This document shows, piece after piece, positions 34,892 to 43,841 of a stretch of DNA of 64,000 nucleotides (its first letter is position 1; each line of letters opens with the position of its first letter). The position numbers were made by a program, and so were the translations under genes. A model generated the notes under the pieces. It was not told where the DNA came from and made no database searches. It was given only the letters and a program-made list of their open reading frames with translations. The stretch comes from Bacteroidaceae bacterium (GTDB lineage: Bacteria; Bacteroidota; Bacteroidia; Bacteroidales; Bacteroidaceae): contig JAUUPT010000008.1 of NCBI GenBank assembly GCA_030843315.1, forward strand, positions 1 to 64,000, given 5' to 3'.

Positions 34892-37531
34892 ATGCACTAT
34901 CGTATTTTCTCCATACTCGTAACGTTTATCTGCCTTTTCGGCTGTGCGCTGACAACCGCAGCACAGGACGTAAACAACACCGATGAAGCCGAAAAACCGG
35001 TTATACTCTACTCGGGAACGCCTAAGAAGTATGAAATAGCAGACATCAAAGTCGAAGGAGCCCAGAACTATGAGGACTATGTAATCATCGGATTGTCAGG
35101 CTTGTCCAAGAAACAGATTATTACCGTACCCGGTGATGAAATAACCCAGGCTTGTAAGCGCTACTGGCGTCATGGCCTGTTCTCCGACGTGGAAATCACC
35201 GCTGACAAGATTGAAGGCGACCAGATTTGGCTGACCATCCATCTGACCATGCGTCCCCGTGTTTCCGACATACGCTACAACGGCGTGAAGAAATCGGAGC
35301 GCAGCGACTTGGAAACCAGAATCGGCATGATAAAGGGCGGTCAGATTACGCCTAACCTGGTGGACCGTGCCAAGACTCTGATTAAGCGTTACTTCGACGA
35401 CAAAGGCTTCAAGAATGCCGAAGTGATCATTACGCAAAGAGATGATCCCGATAAAAAGAACGAAGTAATCGTCAACATCGACATCGACAAGAAGGAGAAA
35501 GTGAAAGTACACGAAATCACCATCGTAGGCAACGAGGCCCTCAAGACCAGTAAGTTGAAACGGGTGATGAAGAAAACCAACGAAAAGAACAAGCTGAAAA
35601 ACTTCTTCCGCACCAAGAAGTTCATCGAAGAGAACTACGAAGCGGACAAGCAGCTGATTATCGACAAATATAACGAGTTGGGTTATCGTGACGCCATGAT
35701 TGTGAAAGACAGCATCAAGCCTTACGATGACCGCACGGTAGACATCTTCATGGAAATTGAAGAAGGACAGAAATACTATCTCCGCAACGTGACATGGGTG
35801 GGCAACACGCTCTATCCCTCGGAACAACTGAACTTCATGCTTCGTATGAAGAAAGGCGATATCTACAACCAGAAGTTGCTGGAAGAGCGTACCATGTCGG
35901 ATGAAGATGCTATCGGTAACCTGTATTATAACAACGGTTACCTGTTCTATAGCCTCGAACCGGTGGAAGTGAACATTGTAGGCGACTCCATCGACTTGGA
36001 AATGCGTATATATGAAGGCCAGCAAGCCACTATCAATAAGGTAAGTATCAACGGGAACGACCGCTTGTACGAAAACGTAGTACGTCGTGAACTCCGTACC
36101 CGTCCGGGTGAGTTGTTCAGCCGTGAAGACTTGATGCGTTCCATGCGTGAAATCCAGCAGATGGGACACTTCGACCCGGAACAAATCAAGCCGGACATCA
36201 AGCCGAGACCGGAAGACGGTACGGTAGATATCGGTTACGACCTTGTTTCCAAAGCAAACGACCAGGTTGAATTCTCGGCCGGTTGGGGACAGACGGGTAT
36301 CATCGGTAAGTTGAGTTTGAAGTTTACCAACTTCTCCCTTGCCAACTTGCTGCATCCGGGTGAAAACTATCGTGGTATCCTGCCGCAAGGCGACGGTCAG
36401 ACGTTGACAGTCAGCGGTCAGACCAATGCCAAATACTATCAGTCTTATAGTGTGTCATTCTACGACCCGTGGTTTGGCGGCAAGCGTCCGAACGCATTCT
36501 CCGTATCGGCATTCTACTCCCGTCAGACGGATATCAGTAGCCGCTACTACAACTCGGCGTACATGAACAACTACTACAACAGTATGTATAGCGGTATGTA
36601 CGGTTATGGTATGTACAACTACGGTAACTATAACAACTACGAGAACTATTATGACCCGGACAAGTCCATTCAAATGTATGGTCTTGCCGTAATGTTCGGT
36701 AAGCGTCTGAGGTGGCCGGATGACTACTTCCAGTTTACAGCTGAGTTGTCATACCAACGCTACATCCTGAGCGACTGGCAATACTTCCCCGTTACCAACG
36801 GCAAATGTAATAACCTGAGCATCAACCTGACTTTGTCACGTAGTTCTATCGATAATCCGATTTATCCGCGCCAAGGTTCTGAGTTCTCGTTGTCTGCACA
36901 GATCACACCACCCTACTCTCTGATCGACGGTAAGGATTACAGCAAGTACAGCACCAGCAACCAGGCGGACATGAACAAGATGCACAAATGGATTGAATAC
37001 CACAAGTGGAAGTTCAAATCCAAAGTCTATATTCCGTTGATGGACCCGATGACCGTGAAGCATACTCCGGTATTGATGGGACGTGTAGAATTCGGTTTGC
37101 TGGGACATTACAACAAATATAAGAAATCTCCGTTCGAGACATTCGACGTGGGTGGTGACGGTATGACCGGTTACTCTACCTATGCAACGGAAAGCATCGC
37201 CCTTCGTGGTTATGAAAACAGTTCATTGACCCCGTACGGTCAGGAAGGTTATGCTTATAGCCGCCTCGGACTGGAATTGAGATATCCGTTGATGCTCGAA
37301 ACAAGTACCAGCATCTATGCGTTAACATTTGTAGAAGCCGGTAATGCATGGCACGATGTCAACAAGTTCAATCCGTTTGAGTTGAAGCGTTCGGCCGGTG
37401 TCGGTGTCCGCATCTTCCTCCCGATGATTGGTATGATGGGTATTGACTGGGCATACGGTTTCGATAAGATAAATGGAGTTTCAAGTTATGGCGGCAGCCA
37501 GTTCCACTTTATCTTAGGACAAGAATTCTAA
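34892..37531 (+). CDS. bamA: Outer-membrane protein assembly factor BamA
   Basis: 879 residues: a signal peptide ending TTAAQ, five POTRA domains (about 45-430), and a 16-strand Omp85 barrel. The lid-loop motif appears as VRIFLPMIGMMGIDWAYGF near 845, and the final strand ends in Phe (QFHFILGQEF). BamA folds and inserts beta-barrel proteins. An unusual extracellular loop near residues 551-588 is very rich in Tyr, Asn, Met and Gly. Two Skp-type chaperone genes follow. Confidence 0.96.
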   Translation: MHYRIFSILVTFICLFGCALTTAAQDVNNTDEAEKPVILYSGTPKKYEIADIKVEGAQNYEDYVIIGLSGLSKKQIITVPGDEITQACKRYWRHGLFSDVEITADKIEGDQIWLTIHLTMRPRVSDIRYNGVKKSERSDLETRIGMIKGGQITPNLVDRAKTLIKRYFDDKGFKNAEVIITQRDDPDKKNEVIVNIDIDKKEKVKVHEITIVGNEALKTSKLKRVMKKTNEKNKLKNFFRTKKFIEENYEADKQLIIDKYNELGYRDAMIVKDSIKPYDDRTVDIFMEIEEGQKYYLRNVTWVGNTLYPSEQLNFMLRMKKGDIYNQKLLEERTMSDEDAIGNLYYNNGYLFYSLEPVEVNIVGDSIDLEMRIYEGQQATINKVSINGNDRLYENVVRRELRTRPGELFSREDLMRSMREIQQMGHFDPEQIKPDIKPRPEDGTVDIGYDLVSKANDQVEFSAGWGQTGIIGKLSLKFTNFSLANLLHPGENYRGILPQGDGQTLTVSGQTNAKYYQSYSVSFYDPWFGGKRPNAFSVSAFYSRQTDISSRYYNSAYMNNYYNSMYSGMYGYGMYNYGNYNNYENYYDPDKSIQMYGLAVMFGKRLRWPDDYFQFTAELSYQRYILSDWQYFPVTNGKCNNLSINLTLSRSSIDNPIYPRQGSEFSLSAQITPPYSLIDGKDYSKYSTSNQADMNKMHKWIEYHKWKFKSKVYIPLMDPMTVKHTPVLMGRVEFGLLGHYNKYKKSPFETFDVGGDGMTGYSTYATESIALRGYENSSLTPYGQEGYAYSRLGLELRYPLMLETSTSIYALTFVEAGNAWHDVNKFNPFELKRSAGVGVRIFLPMIGMMGIDWAYGFDKINGVSSYGGSQFHFILGQEF

Positions 37532-37555
37532 TTTGTTTCACAAAAACCAGACGTT

Positions 37556-38071
37556 ATGAGAAAGACTATTTTATTGATGTTTCTGCTGTTTGCCGCAGGC
37601 ATTACAGCCCATGCACAGAAGTTTGCTTTGATAGACATGGAATATATCCTGGAGAATATCCCGGCTTACGAACATGCCAACGAACAACTGGAACAAGCCT
37701 CCAAACAATGGCAAGGCGAAGTGGAGAAGATTGCCGAAGAAGCAAAGACTCTGTACAAGAACTACCAGTCACAGATTGCTTCCCTTTCTGACGTACAGAG
37801 AGGAAAGAAGGAAGAAGAGATTGTAGCCAAAGAGAAAGCAGCAGCCGACCTGCGCCGCAAGTACTTCGCCCCGGAAGGCGAACTGTATAGAAAACGTGAA
37901 AGTCTGATAGGTCCTATCCAAGACGAAATATACGATGCAGTGAAGGAAATAGCGGCCGAAGGGGGCTATGCCGTCATTGTAGACCGTGCTTCCGCATCCA
38001 GCATCATTTTTGCTTCGCCGAGCATCGACGTCAGCAATGAAGTACTTGCGAAGTTAGGATATTCAAATTAA
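37556..38071 (+). CDS. OmpH/Skp-family periplasmic chaperone (first copy)
   Basis: 171 residues. A signal peptide (cleaved after AHAQ) is followed by the Skp core: KFALIDMEYIL strand, a long charged coiled coil (about 45-125), and a closing AVIVDRASASSIIF segment. Skp trimers hold unfolded outer-membrane proteins in the periplasm and hand them to BamA, encoded 24 bases upstream. This copy differs clearly from the next one. Confidence 0.93.
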   Translation: MRKTILLMFLLFAAGITAHAQKFALIDMEYILENIPAYEHANEQLEQASKQWQGEVEKIAEEAKTLYKNYQSQIASLSDVQRGKKEEEIVAKEKAAADLRRKYFAPEGELYRKRESLIGPIQDEIYDAVKEIAAEGGYAVIVDRASASSIIFASPSIDVSNEVLAKLGYSN

Positions 38072-38126
38072 ATTCCTATATTTGCAGCGATTCAGCTAAT
38101 AATCATTCAAATAAATAATAAACATT

Positions 38127-38633
38127 ATGCTTAAGAAAATTGCACTACTCGTAGTTATGTTTGTCCTCCCGCTGGGAGCGATGGCACAAGCGAAGTTCGC
38201 TCACATGAATTCTCAGGATGTAATATCTGTTATGCCTGAGTTCACAAAGGCGCAAGCCGACCTGGATGCTATGTCTAAGAAGTATCAGGATGAAATGCAA
38301 CGTACTAACGAAGAATTCCAGAAGAAGTATCAGGCATATCTTGCCGAACAGGATTCTCTGCCCAAAAACATTGCAGAAAGACGCCAGAAGGAATTGAACG
38401 ATATGGCTCAACGCCAGGAACAATTCCAACAAGAAGCATATCAGGCTATGCAGAAGGCACAGCAAGATGCACTGGCTCCTATCTATCAGAAACTGGACGA
38501 AGCAATCCAGGCTGTAGGTAAGGCAGAAGGTGTGGTTTATATCTTCGACCTGGCTCGTACTGCGATACCTTACGTAAGTACACAGAGCACGGATGTAACT
38601 GCTAAAGTCAAGACACAATTAGGCATCAAATAA
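38127..38633 (+). CDS. OmpH/Skp-family periplasmic chaperone (second copy)
   Basis: 168 residues, signal peptide ending AMAQ, then KFAHMNSQDVISVMPE and a Gln-rich coiled coil (about 45-120) ending with GVVYIFDLARTAIPYVS. Same family as the preceding gene but with different coil residues, so probably an old duplication with division of labour. It ends the envelope unit; a terminator hairpin follows. Confidence 0.93.
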   Translation: MLKKIALLVVMFVLPLGAMAQAKFAHMNSQDVISVMPEFTKAQADLDAMSKKYQDEMQRTNEEFQKKYQAYLAEQDSLPKNIAERRQKELNDMAQRQEQFQQEAYQAMQKAQQDALAPIYQKLDEAIQAVGKAEGVVYIFDLARTAIPYVSTQSTDVTAKVKTQLGIK

Positions 38634-38660
38634 GAAGCCATAAAAGAAATTATTTCTAAA

Positions 38661-38702
38661 GAAGCAGGCGCGGACAGACAGTTCGTGCCTGCTTTCTTTT
38701 TA
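38661..38702 (+). terminator. Terminator after the second skp gene
   Basis: AAGCAGGC (38662-38669) pairs with GCCTGCTT (38687-38694), followed by TCTTTTTAT. Confidence 0.8.
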
Positions 38703-38757
38703 TCTCCTTGCATACGCAAATTCAAGTAAGCTTGATTGCATTACATTCAAATTGCAT

Positions 38758-38765
38758 TATCTTTG
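38758..38765 (+). promoter_or_regulatory. -7 promoter box of murI
   Basis: TATCTTTG fits TAnnTTTG, 24 bases before the start codon. A TTGA lies about where the -33 TTTG should be. Confidence 0.55.
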
Positions 38766-38789
38766 CAACATACATAGCTTTAAGAAAGT

Positions 38790-39629
38790 ATGAAACAAAC
38801 ATTACCTTCCGCTTCCGGTCCTATCGGCGTATTCGACTCCGGATATGGCGGACTGACCATTTTGAGCAAGATACGGGAAGCACTTCCCGAATATGATTAC
38901 ATCTACCTGGGCGACAATGCCCGCACGCCCTACGGCACACGCTCCTTCGAGATTGTTTATGAGTTCACCTTGCAAGCAGTCACCAAGCTGTTCGGCATGG
39001 GCTGCCACCTCGTGATACTGGCATGCAACACAGCCTCCGCCAAAGCCCTGCGCAGCATACAGATGAACGACCTGCCCCTCCTCGACCCCGAGCGCCGTGT
39101 ATTAGGCGTCATCCGCCCTACGGTGGAGTGTATCGGCGACATCACCCGCAGCCGCCACATCGGTGTGCTTGCCACATCGGGTACCATCAAATCAGAGTCC
39201 TATCCGCTGGAGGTACACAAGCTCTTTCCCGATATAAAGGTCAGTGGAGAGGCTTGCCCGCTATGGGTGCCGCTGGTAGAGAATAACGAAGCACAAGGAG
39301 AAGGCACGGACTACTTTGTCCGCAAGTACATCAACGAACTGCTTGCCAAAGACCAACTGATAGATACCGTAATACTGGGCTGCACGCACTACCCGCTGCT
39401 ATTGCCCAAGATACAGCAATATATGCCCGAAGGAATTACCACCGTCTCCCAGGGAGAGCTGGTGGCAAGCAGTCTGAAAGACTATCTCCGGCGCCATCCG
39501 GAAATGGACAAGAAATGCACCAAAGGCGGAAGATGCGTTTATCGCACCACCGAGGCAGAGGATAAGTTTATTGAATCCGCCTCTACTTTCCTCAACGAAT
39601 CGGTCAGAGTAGAACGGATAGAACTATAA
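38790..39629 (+). CDS. murI: Glutamate racemase
   Basis: 279 residues. FDSGYGGLTIL near residue 14 and the two catalytic cysteines in LACNTASA (about 79) and GCTHYPLL (about 200) are present. It makes D-glutamate for peptidoglycan. Own promoter, single gene between the envelope unit and the proline genes. Confidence 0.96.
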   Translation: MKQTLPSASGPIGVFDSGYGGLTILSKIREALPEYDYIYLGDNARTPYGTRSFEIVYEFTLQAVTKLFGMGCHLVILACNTASAKALRSIQMNDLPLLDPERRVLGVIRPTVECIGDITRSRHIGVLATSGTIKSESYPLEVHKLFPDIKVSGEACPLWVPLVENNEAQGEGTDYFVRKYINELLAKDQLIDTVILGCTHYPLLLPKIQQYMPEGITTVSQGELVASSLKDYLRRHPEMDKKCTKGGRCVYRTTEAEDKFIESASTFLNESVRVERIEL

Positions 39630-39666
39630 AATGGCAGGAATTAAACATTAAGACAAAAACTATTGT

Positions 39667-39674
39667 TATATTTG
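39667..39674 (+). promoter_or_regulatory. -7 promoter box of the DUF2007-type/proB unit
   Basis: TATATTTG fits TAnnTTTG, 31 bases before the ATG at 39705. This supports that ATG over the in-frame one at 39663, which would lie upstream of the promoter. Confidence 0.55.
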
Positions 39675-39704
39675 TCATACAATAACCCTTTAATTCATAC
39701 CATT

Positions 39705-39944
39705 ATGAAAGAAGAAGATAAAACCAAGCTGATTGAAGTATACAGCGGAAGCCCGTGGGAAGCGGAGTTAGTAAAGAGTTTGCTCGAAAACAGTAACATC
39801 GAAGCTGCAGCTAAAGACGAAATGGTAGTGAACATGGTGTTGCCCGCTACTGCAATCGATATCCGGGTGGTAGTCAATGAAAAAGATTACGAAGCGGCCA
39901 TGGAAGTGGTGCGCGAATACGAAAAGAAAAAGGATGGAGATTGA
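39705..39944 (+). CDS. Small DUF2007-type protein
   Basis: 79 residues from the ATG at 39705. It forms a single ACT-like alpha/beta unit: LIEVYSGSPWEAELVKSLLE, a middle strand, IRVVVNEKDYEAAMEVVREY. This is the pattern of DUF2007, called putative signal-transducing proteins, with no proven function. It overlaps the proB start by 11 bases, so translation of the two is coupled and a role near proline synthesis is possible. Confidence 0.75.
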   Translation: MKEEDKTKLIEVYSGSPWEAELVKSLLENSNIEAAAKDEMVVNMVLPATAIDIRVVVNEKDYEAAMEVVREYEKKKDGD

Positions 39945-41016
39945 TTTTAACAGAGTTGCCGTCAAAGTAGGCAGCAACGTATTGACACGACGCGACGGCA
40001 CGCTCGACGTTACCCGTATGTCTGCACTGGTAGACCAGATAGCTGAGTTGCACAAGGCAGGCGTAGAAATAATCCTCGTTTCCTCCGGAGCCGTGGCTTC
40101 GGGGCGGAGCGAAGTGCATCCCGCCCGAAAGTTGGACAGTGTAGACCAGCGCCAACTCTTCTCCGCCGTGGGGCAGGCCAAGCTCATCAACCGCTACTAC
40201 GAACTGTTTCGCGAACACGGCATCACTGTGGGACAAGTGCTCACCATGAAGGAGAGCTTCGGCACCCGCCGCCATTACCTCAACCAAAAGAACTGCATGA
40301 CCGTGATGCTGGAAAACGGCGTTATCCCCATCGTCAACGAGAACGACACCATCTCCGTAAGTGAGTTGATGTTTACCGACAACGACGAGCTGTCCGGTCT
40401 GATAGCTTCCATGATGGATGCGCAGGCGCTGATTATCCTCAGTAACATCGACGGCATCTACAACGGTTCGCCGGCTGACCCGGCATCGCAAGTCATCCGC
40501 GAGATAGGACAAGGCAAAGACCTCTCCTCTTATATACAAACTTCCAAATCGAGCTTCGGACGCGGCGGCATGCTGACCAAGACCAACATTGCCCGCAAAG
40601 TAGCCGATGAAGGTATTACCGTAATCATAGCCAACGGCAAGCGCGACAATATTCTTGTCGACTTACTACAACATCCCGCAGAAACGCTTTGCACCCGCTT
40701 CATTCCCTCCGCCGAACCGGTGTCGAGCGTCAAGAAGTGGATTGCCCACAGCGAAGGCTTTGCCAAAGGCGAACTGCACATCAACGAACAGGCCACGCAG
40801 GTGCTCACTTCCGAAAAAGCCGTCAGCATCCTGCCCGTAGGTATCACTGCCATTGAAGGTGAGTTCGAGAAAGACGACATCGTGCGGATTATCGACTTCG
40901 AAGGCAATCCCATAGGCGTGGGCAAAGCGAATTGCGACTCCGCCCAGGCACGCGAAGCGATGGGCAAGCACGGCAAGAAGGCGGTGGTGCACTACGATTA
41001 CCTCTACTTAGAGTAA
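39934..41016 (+). CDS. proB: Glutamate 5-kinase
   Basis: 360 residues from the ATG at 39934 inside the end of the previous gene. The frame opens further upstream, but the protein family begins at about VAVKVGSNVLT. The kinase domain (1-255) has LVSSGAVASGR and FTDNDELSGLIA, and a C-terminal PUA domain (about 275-355) is complete. It phosphorylates glutamate, the first and feedback-controlled step of proline synthesis. proA follows by 61 bases with its own promoter. Confidence 0.95.
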   Translation: MEIDFNRVAVKVGSNVLTRRDGTLDVTRMSALVDQIAELHKAGVEIILVSSGAVASGRSEVHPARKLDSVDQRQLFSAVGQAKLINRYYELFREHGITVGQVLTMKESFGTRRHYLNQKNCMTVMLENGVIPIVNENDTISVSELMFTDNDELSGLIASMMDAQALIILSNIDGIYNGSPADPASQVIREIGQGKDLSSYIQTSKSSFGRGGMLTKTNIARKVADEGITVIIANGKRDNILVDLLQHPAETLCTRFIPSAEPVSSVKKWIAHSEGFAKGELHINEQATQVLTSEKAVSILPVGITAIEGEFEKDDIVRIIDFEGNPIGVGKANCDSAQAREAMGKHGKKAVVHYDYLYLE

Positions 41017-41036
41017 ACACTATCAATTTAAATCAC

Positions 41037-41044
41037 TACATTTG
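41037..41044 (+). promoter_or_regulatory. -7 promoter box of proA
   Basis: TACATTTG fits TAnnTTTG in the proB-proA gap, 33 bases before the start codon. Confidence 0.55.
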
Positions 41045-41077
41045 CGAAGTTATATACCCTATAAACCACATTAGGAA

Positions 41078-42325
41078 ATGAACTTGAACAAGACTTTTGT
41101 TGCCGTACAGGATGCCAGCCGCGGGCTTTTGGCATTGAGCGACAAAGACATCAACCGGATATTACTGGCTGTGGCAGACGCAGCCGTAGCGAAGGCGGAC
41201 TTCATCCTCAATGAGAACCGGAAAGACCTGGAACGCATGGACTCCGCCAACCCCAAATACGATCGGCTAAAACTGACCGAAGCCCGTCTGCAAGGCATCG
41301 CCGCAGATATGCGGAATGTAGCTACCCTCCCCTCACCGCTGGGACGTATACTGAAAGAGAACATACTACCCAACGGACTGAGAATAAAGAGAGTCAGCGT
41401 GCCATTCGGCGTTATCGGCATCATCTACGAAGCGCGCCCCAACGTCAGCTTCGACGTATTTTCACTCTGCCTGAAGAGCGGCAACGCCTGCATACTGAAA
41501 GGTGGCAGCGATGCCGACTGCTCCAACCGCGCCATCGTCGGCGTGATACACCAGGTGCTTGAGCACTTCGGCATAGACCCGCACATCGTGGAACTGCTGC
41601 CCGCCGACCGCGAAGCAACCGCCGAACTGCTGCATGCCAATGGCTATGTAGACCTTATAATCCCGCGCGGCAGCAGCAACCTCATTAACTTTGTACGCCA
41701 GAACGCCACGATACCGGTCATTGAAACCGGTGCAGGCATCTGCCATACTTTCTTCGACCGGGACGGAGACACGACGAAGGGCGCGGCCATCATCAACAAT
41801 GCCAAGACGCGCCGCGTCAGCGTGTGCAACGCCCTGGACTGCCTGCTGATAGACGCCGACCGCCTACAAGACTTGCCGGCCCTGTGCGCCCCGTTGCAAA
41901 AGAGCAACGTGATAATCTATGCAGACGTGCCTGCATACGCTGTCCTAAAGAACCATTATCCGGCAGAGCTGCTGAAAGAAGCTACGGACGAGGACTTCGG
42001 CACCGAGTTTCTGGACTACAAAATGGCGGTGAAAGTGGTATTATCCATGCGCGAAGCCTTGGCACATATACAGAAATACGGTTCCAAGCACAGCGAATGC
42101 ATCGTGACGGAGAACCCGGCACATGCCGAACAGTTCTGCCGCGATGTAGATGCCGCCTGTGTTTACGTCAATGCCCCCACTTCGTTCACGGACGGAGCGC
42201 AGTTCGGGCTGGGTGCCGAAATCGGCATCAGCACACAGAAGCTGCATGCCCGCGGCCCGATGGCACTGGAAGAAATAACTACCTACAAGTGGATTATCGA
42301 AGGGGAAGGACAGATTAGAGAGTGA
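41078..42325 (+). CDS. proA: Gamma-glutamyl phosphate reductase
   Basis: 415 residues of the aldehyde dehydrogenase superfamily. The segment VPFGVIGIIYEARPN near 108 and the catalytic Cys in RRVSVCNALDCLLID near 250 are present. It reduces gamma-glutamyl phosphate to the semialdehyde. Just after the stop (42326-42357) lie degenerate GTGATA/GATAAAG repeats, a motif seen at other gene junctions in this window. Confidence 0.96.
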   Translation: MNLNKTFVAVQDASRGLLALSDKDINRILLAVADAAVAKADFILNENRKDLERMDSANPKYDRLKLTEARLQGIAADMRNVATLPSPLGRILKENILPNGLRIKRVSVPFGVIGIIYEARPNVSFDVFSLCLKSGNACILKGGSDADCSNRAIVGVIHQVLEHFGIDPHIVELLPADREATAELLHANGYVDLIIPRGSSNLINFVRQNATIPVIETGAGICHTFFDRDGDTTKGAAIINNAKTRRVSVCNALDCLLIDADRLQDLPALCAPLQKSNVIIYADVPAYAVLKNHYPAELLKEATDEDFGTEFLDYKMAVKVVLSMREALAHIQKYGSKHSECIVTENPAHAEQFCRDVDAACVYVNAPTSFTDGAQFGLGAEIGISTQKLHARGPMALEEITTYKWIIEGEGQIRE

Positions 42326-42399
42326 TAGAACGATAAAGTGGTAGAGTGATAAACGAAAGCTACCCAAATCAGAAATCAAAAAACAAATAATATAGTAAG

Positions 42400-43353
42400 A
42401 TGAAGAACTTTACTTGCGTGCAGGACATCGGCAACCTGAAGTCTGCACTGGACGAAGCATTCGAGATTAAGAAAGACCGTTTTAAATACGTGGAACTGGG
42501 ACGCAACAAGACGTTGATGATGATATTCTTCAACTCCAGCCTGCGCACCCGCCTCAGCACACAGAAGGCTGCCATGAACCTGGGCATGAACGTCATTGTA
42601 CTGGACATCAACCAGGGCGCCTGGAAACTGGAAACCGAACGCGGCGTCATCATGGACGGCGACAAGCCGGAGCACTTGCTCGAAGCTATCCCTGTGATGG
42701 GATGCTACTGCGATGTGATCGGTGTACGCTCTTTTGCCCGTTTCGAGAACAAGGAGTACGACTACAATGAAGTGATACTGAATCAGTTCATTCAGCATTC
42801 CGGCCGTCCGGTATTCTCTATGGAGGCTGCTACACGCCACCCGCTGCAAAGTTTTGCAGACTTGATTACTATTGAGGAATACAAAAAGACAACACGCCCC
42901 AAAGTGGTAATGACATGGGCACCGCATCCGCGTCCGCTGCCGCAGGCTGTACCCAACTCCTTTGCCGAGTGGATGAATGCTACAGATTATGAGTTTGTCA
43001 TCACGCATCCCGAAGGCTATGAACTCGACCCGAAGTTTGTGGGCAATGCCCGTGTGGAATACGATCAGATGAAGGCTTTTGAAGGCGCGGATTTTGTCTA
43101 TGCCAAGAGCTGGGCAGCATATACGGGCGATAACTACGGCCAGGTACTGAGCAAGGATCGCGCCTGGACAGTGGATAAGCAGCAGATGGCTGTGACCAAT
43201 AATGCTTACTTCATGCACTGCCTGCCGGTTCGCCGCAATATGATTGTGTCGGATGATGTGATCGAAAGTCCGCAGTCTATCGTGATACCGGAAGCTGCTA
43301 ATCGGGAGATATCGGCAACGGTGGTACTGAAAAGACTGATCGAAGGAATCTAA
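42400..43353 (+). CDS. argF': N-succinylornithine carbamoyltransferase
   Basis: 317 residues. The carbamoyl phosphate loop reads FFNSSLRTRLST near 43-54 in place of the usual STRT form, HPLQSFAD near 147 and HCLPVRRN near 276. Residue 90 is proline (MDGDKP). Published work on the B. fragilis enzyme showed that proline here selects succinylornithine, and glutamate switches it to acetylornithine. It forms succinylcitrulline. It follows proA by 74 bases and ends at a large palindrome. Confidence 0.95.
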   Translation: MKNFTCVQDIGNLKSALDEAFEIKKDRFKYVELGRNKTLMMIFFNSSLRTRLSTQKAAMNLGMNVIVLDINQGAWKLETERGVIMDGDKPEHLLEAIPVMGCYCDVIGVRSFARFENKEYDYNEVILNQFIQHSGRPVFSMEAATRHPLQSFADLITIEEYKKTTRPKVVMTWAPHPRPLPQAVPNSFAEWMNATDYEFVITHPEGYELDPKFVGNARVEYDQMKAFEGADFVYAKSWAAYTGDNYGQVLSKDRAWTVDKQQMAVTNNAYFMHCLPVRRNMIVSDDVIESPQSIVIPEAANREISATVVLKRLIEGI

Positions 43354-43437
43354 ATTCATCATAGAAAGCACAGAGTCCCACAGAGTTTCTTATTAAAACG
43401 AAAACTCTGTGGGACTCTGTGCTTTCTGTGGTGAATT
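43353..43437. terminator. Large palindrome, bidirectional terminator between convergent genes
   Basis: A perfect 26-base inverted repeat (43363-43388 with 43402-43427, 13-base loop) extends outward to about 36 bases with two mismatches. Within each arm CACAGAGT-type words repeat. It lies between the convergent carbamoyltransferase and rhodanese genes, so it can end both transcripts. Its size and internal repetition suggest a repeat-derived element. Confidence 0.75.
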
Positions 43438-43442
43438 CTACT

Positions 43443-43829
43443 CTACTTCTCCACTTCCTTTCCTGCTCCTTCCCAACCTATGAATCCTTTATCAAGGTCA
43501 TAAATCGTATATCCTTTCTTGCTCAGTATGGCAGCCGCTTTCTTGCTGCGTTTGCCACTACGGCAATACACGGCAATGGGCTTGTCTTTCTGCAACACAG
43601 AATCGGCAACAGCTTCGAACGCATCATCCAGCACATTAACATTGATGCTGCCCGGGATATGTCCCTCCGAGTATTCGGCAACCGTCCGCACATCCAGCCG
43701 TTGTACTTCCGGATCGGCTATCAATGTGGCAAACTCGTCCACGGAAACAGACTTGAAATCGCCTACCTTCTGCTGACAAGAGAAGAGGGTAGAAAAGAAA
43801 AGGCAGAGGCCGGCAAACAAAGTTCTCAT
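43443..43829 (-). CDS. Rhodanese-domain lipoprotein
   Basis: 128 residues with a lipoprotein signal (Cys about 18 in TLFSCQQ). A single rhodanese domain covers about 28-125: LDVRTVAEYSEGHIPGSINV and the catalytic cysteine in AVYCRSGKRSKKAA. The six-residue active loop fits sulfurtransferases. Export to the periplasm or outer membrane suggests handling of sulfur or thiols outside the cytoplasm; the partner is unknown. It follows the NigD-like gene by 12 bases. Confidence 0.88.
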   Translation of the reverse strand: MRTLFAGLCLFFSTLFSCQQKVGDFKSVSVDEFATLIADPEVQRLDVRTVAEYSEGHIPGSINVNVLDDAFEAVADSVLQKDKPIAVYCRSGKRSKKAAAILSKKGYTIYDLDKGFIGWEGAGKEVEK

Positions 43830-43841
43830 AAGATCTTTTAT

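Noticed and set aside
35096..36388. 430-codon open frame antisense to bamA
   Set aside because: The opposite strand encodes POTRA and barrel sequence; the antisense product is without known features.
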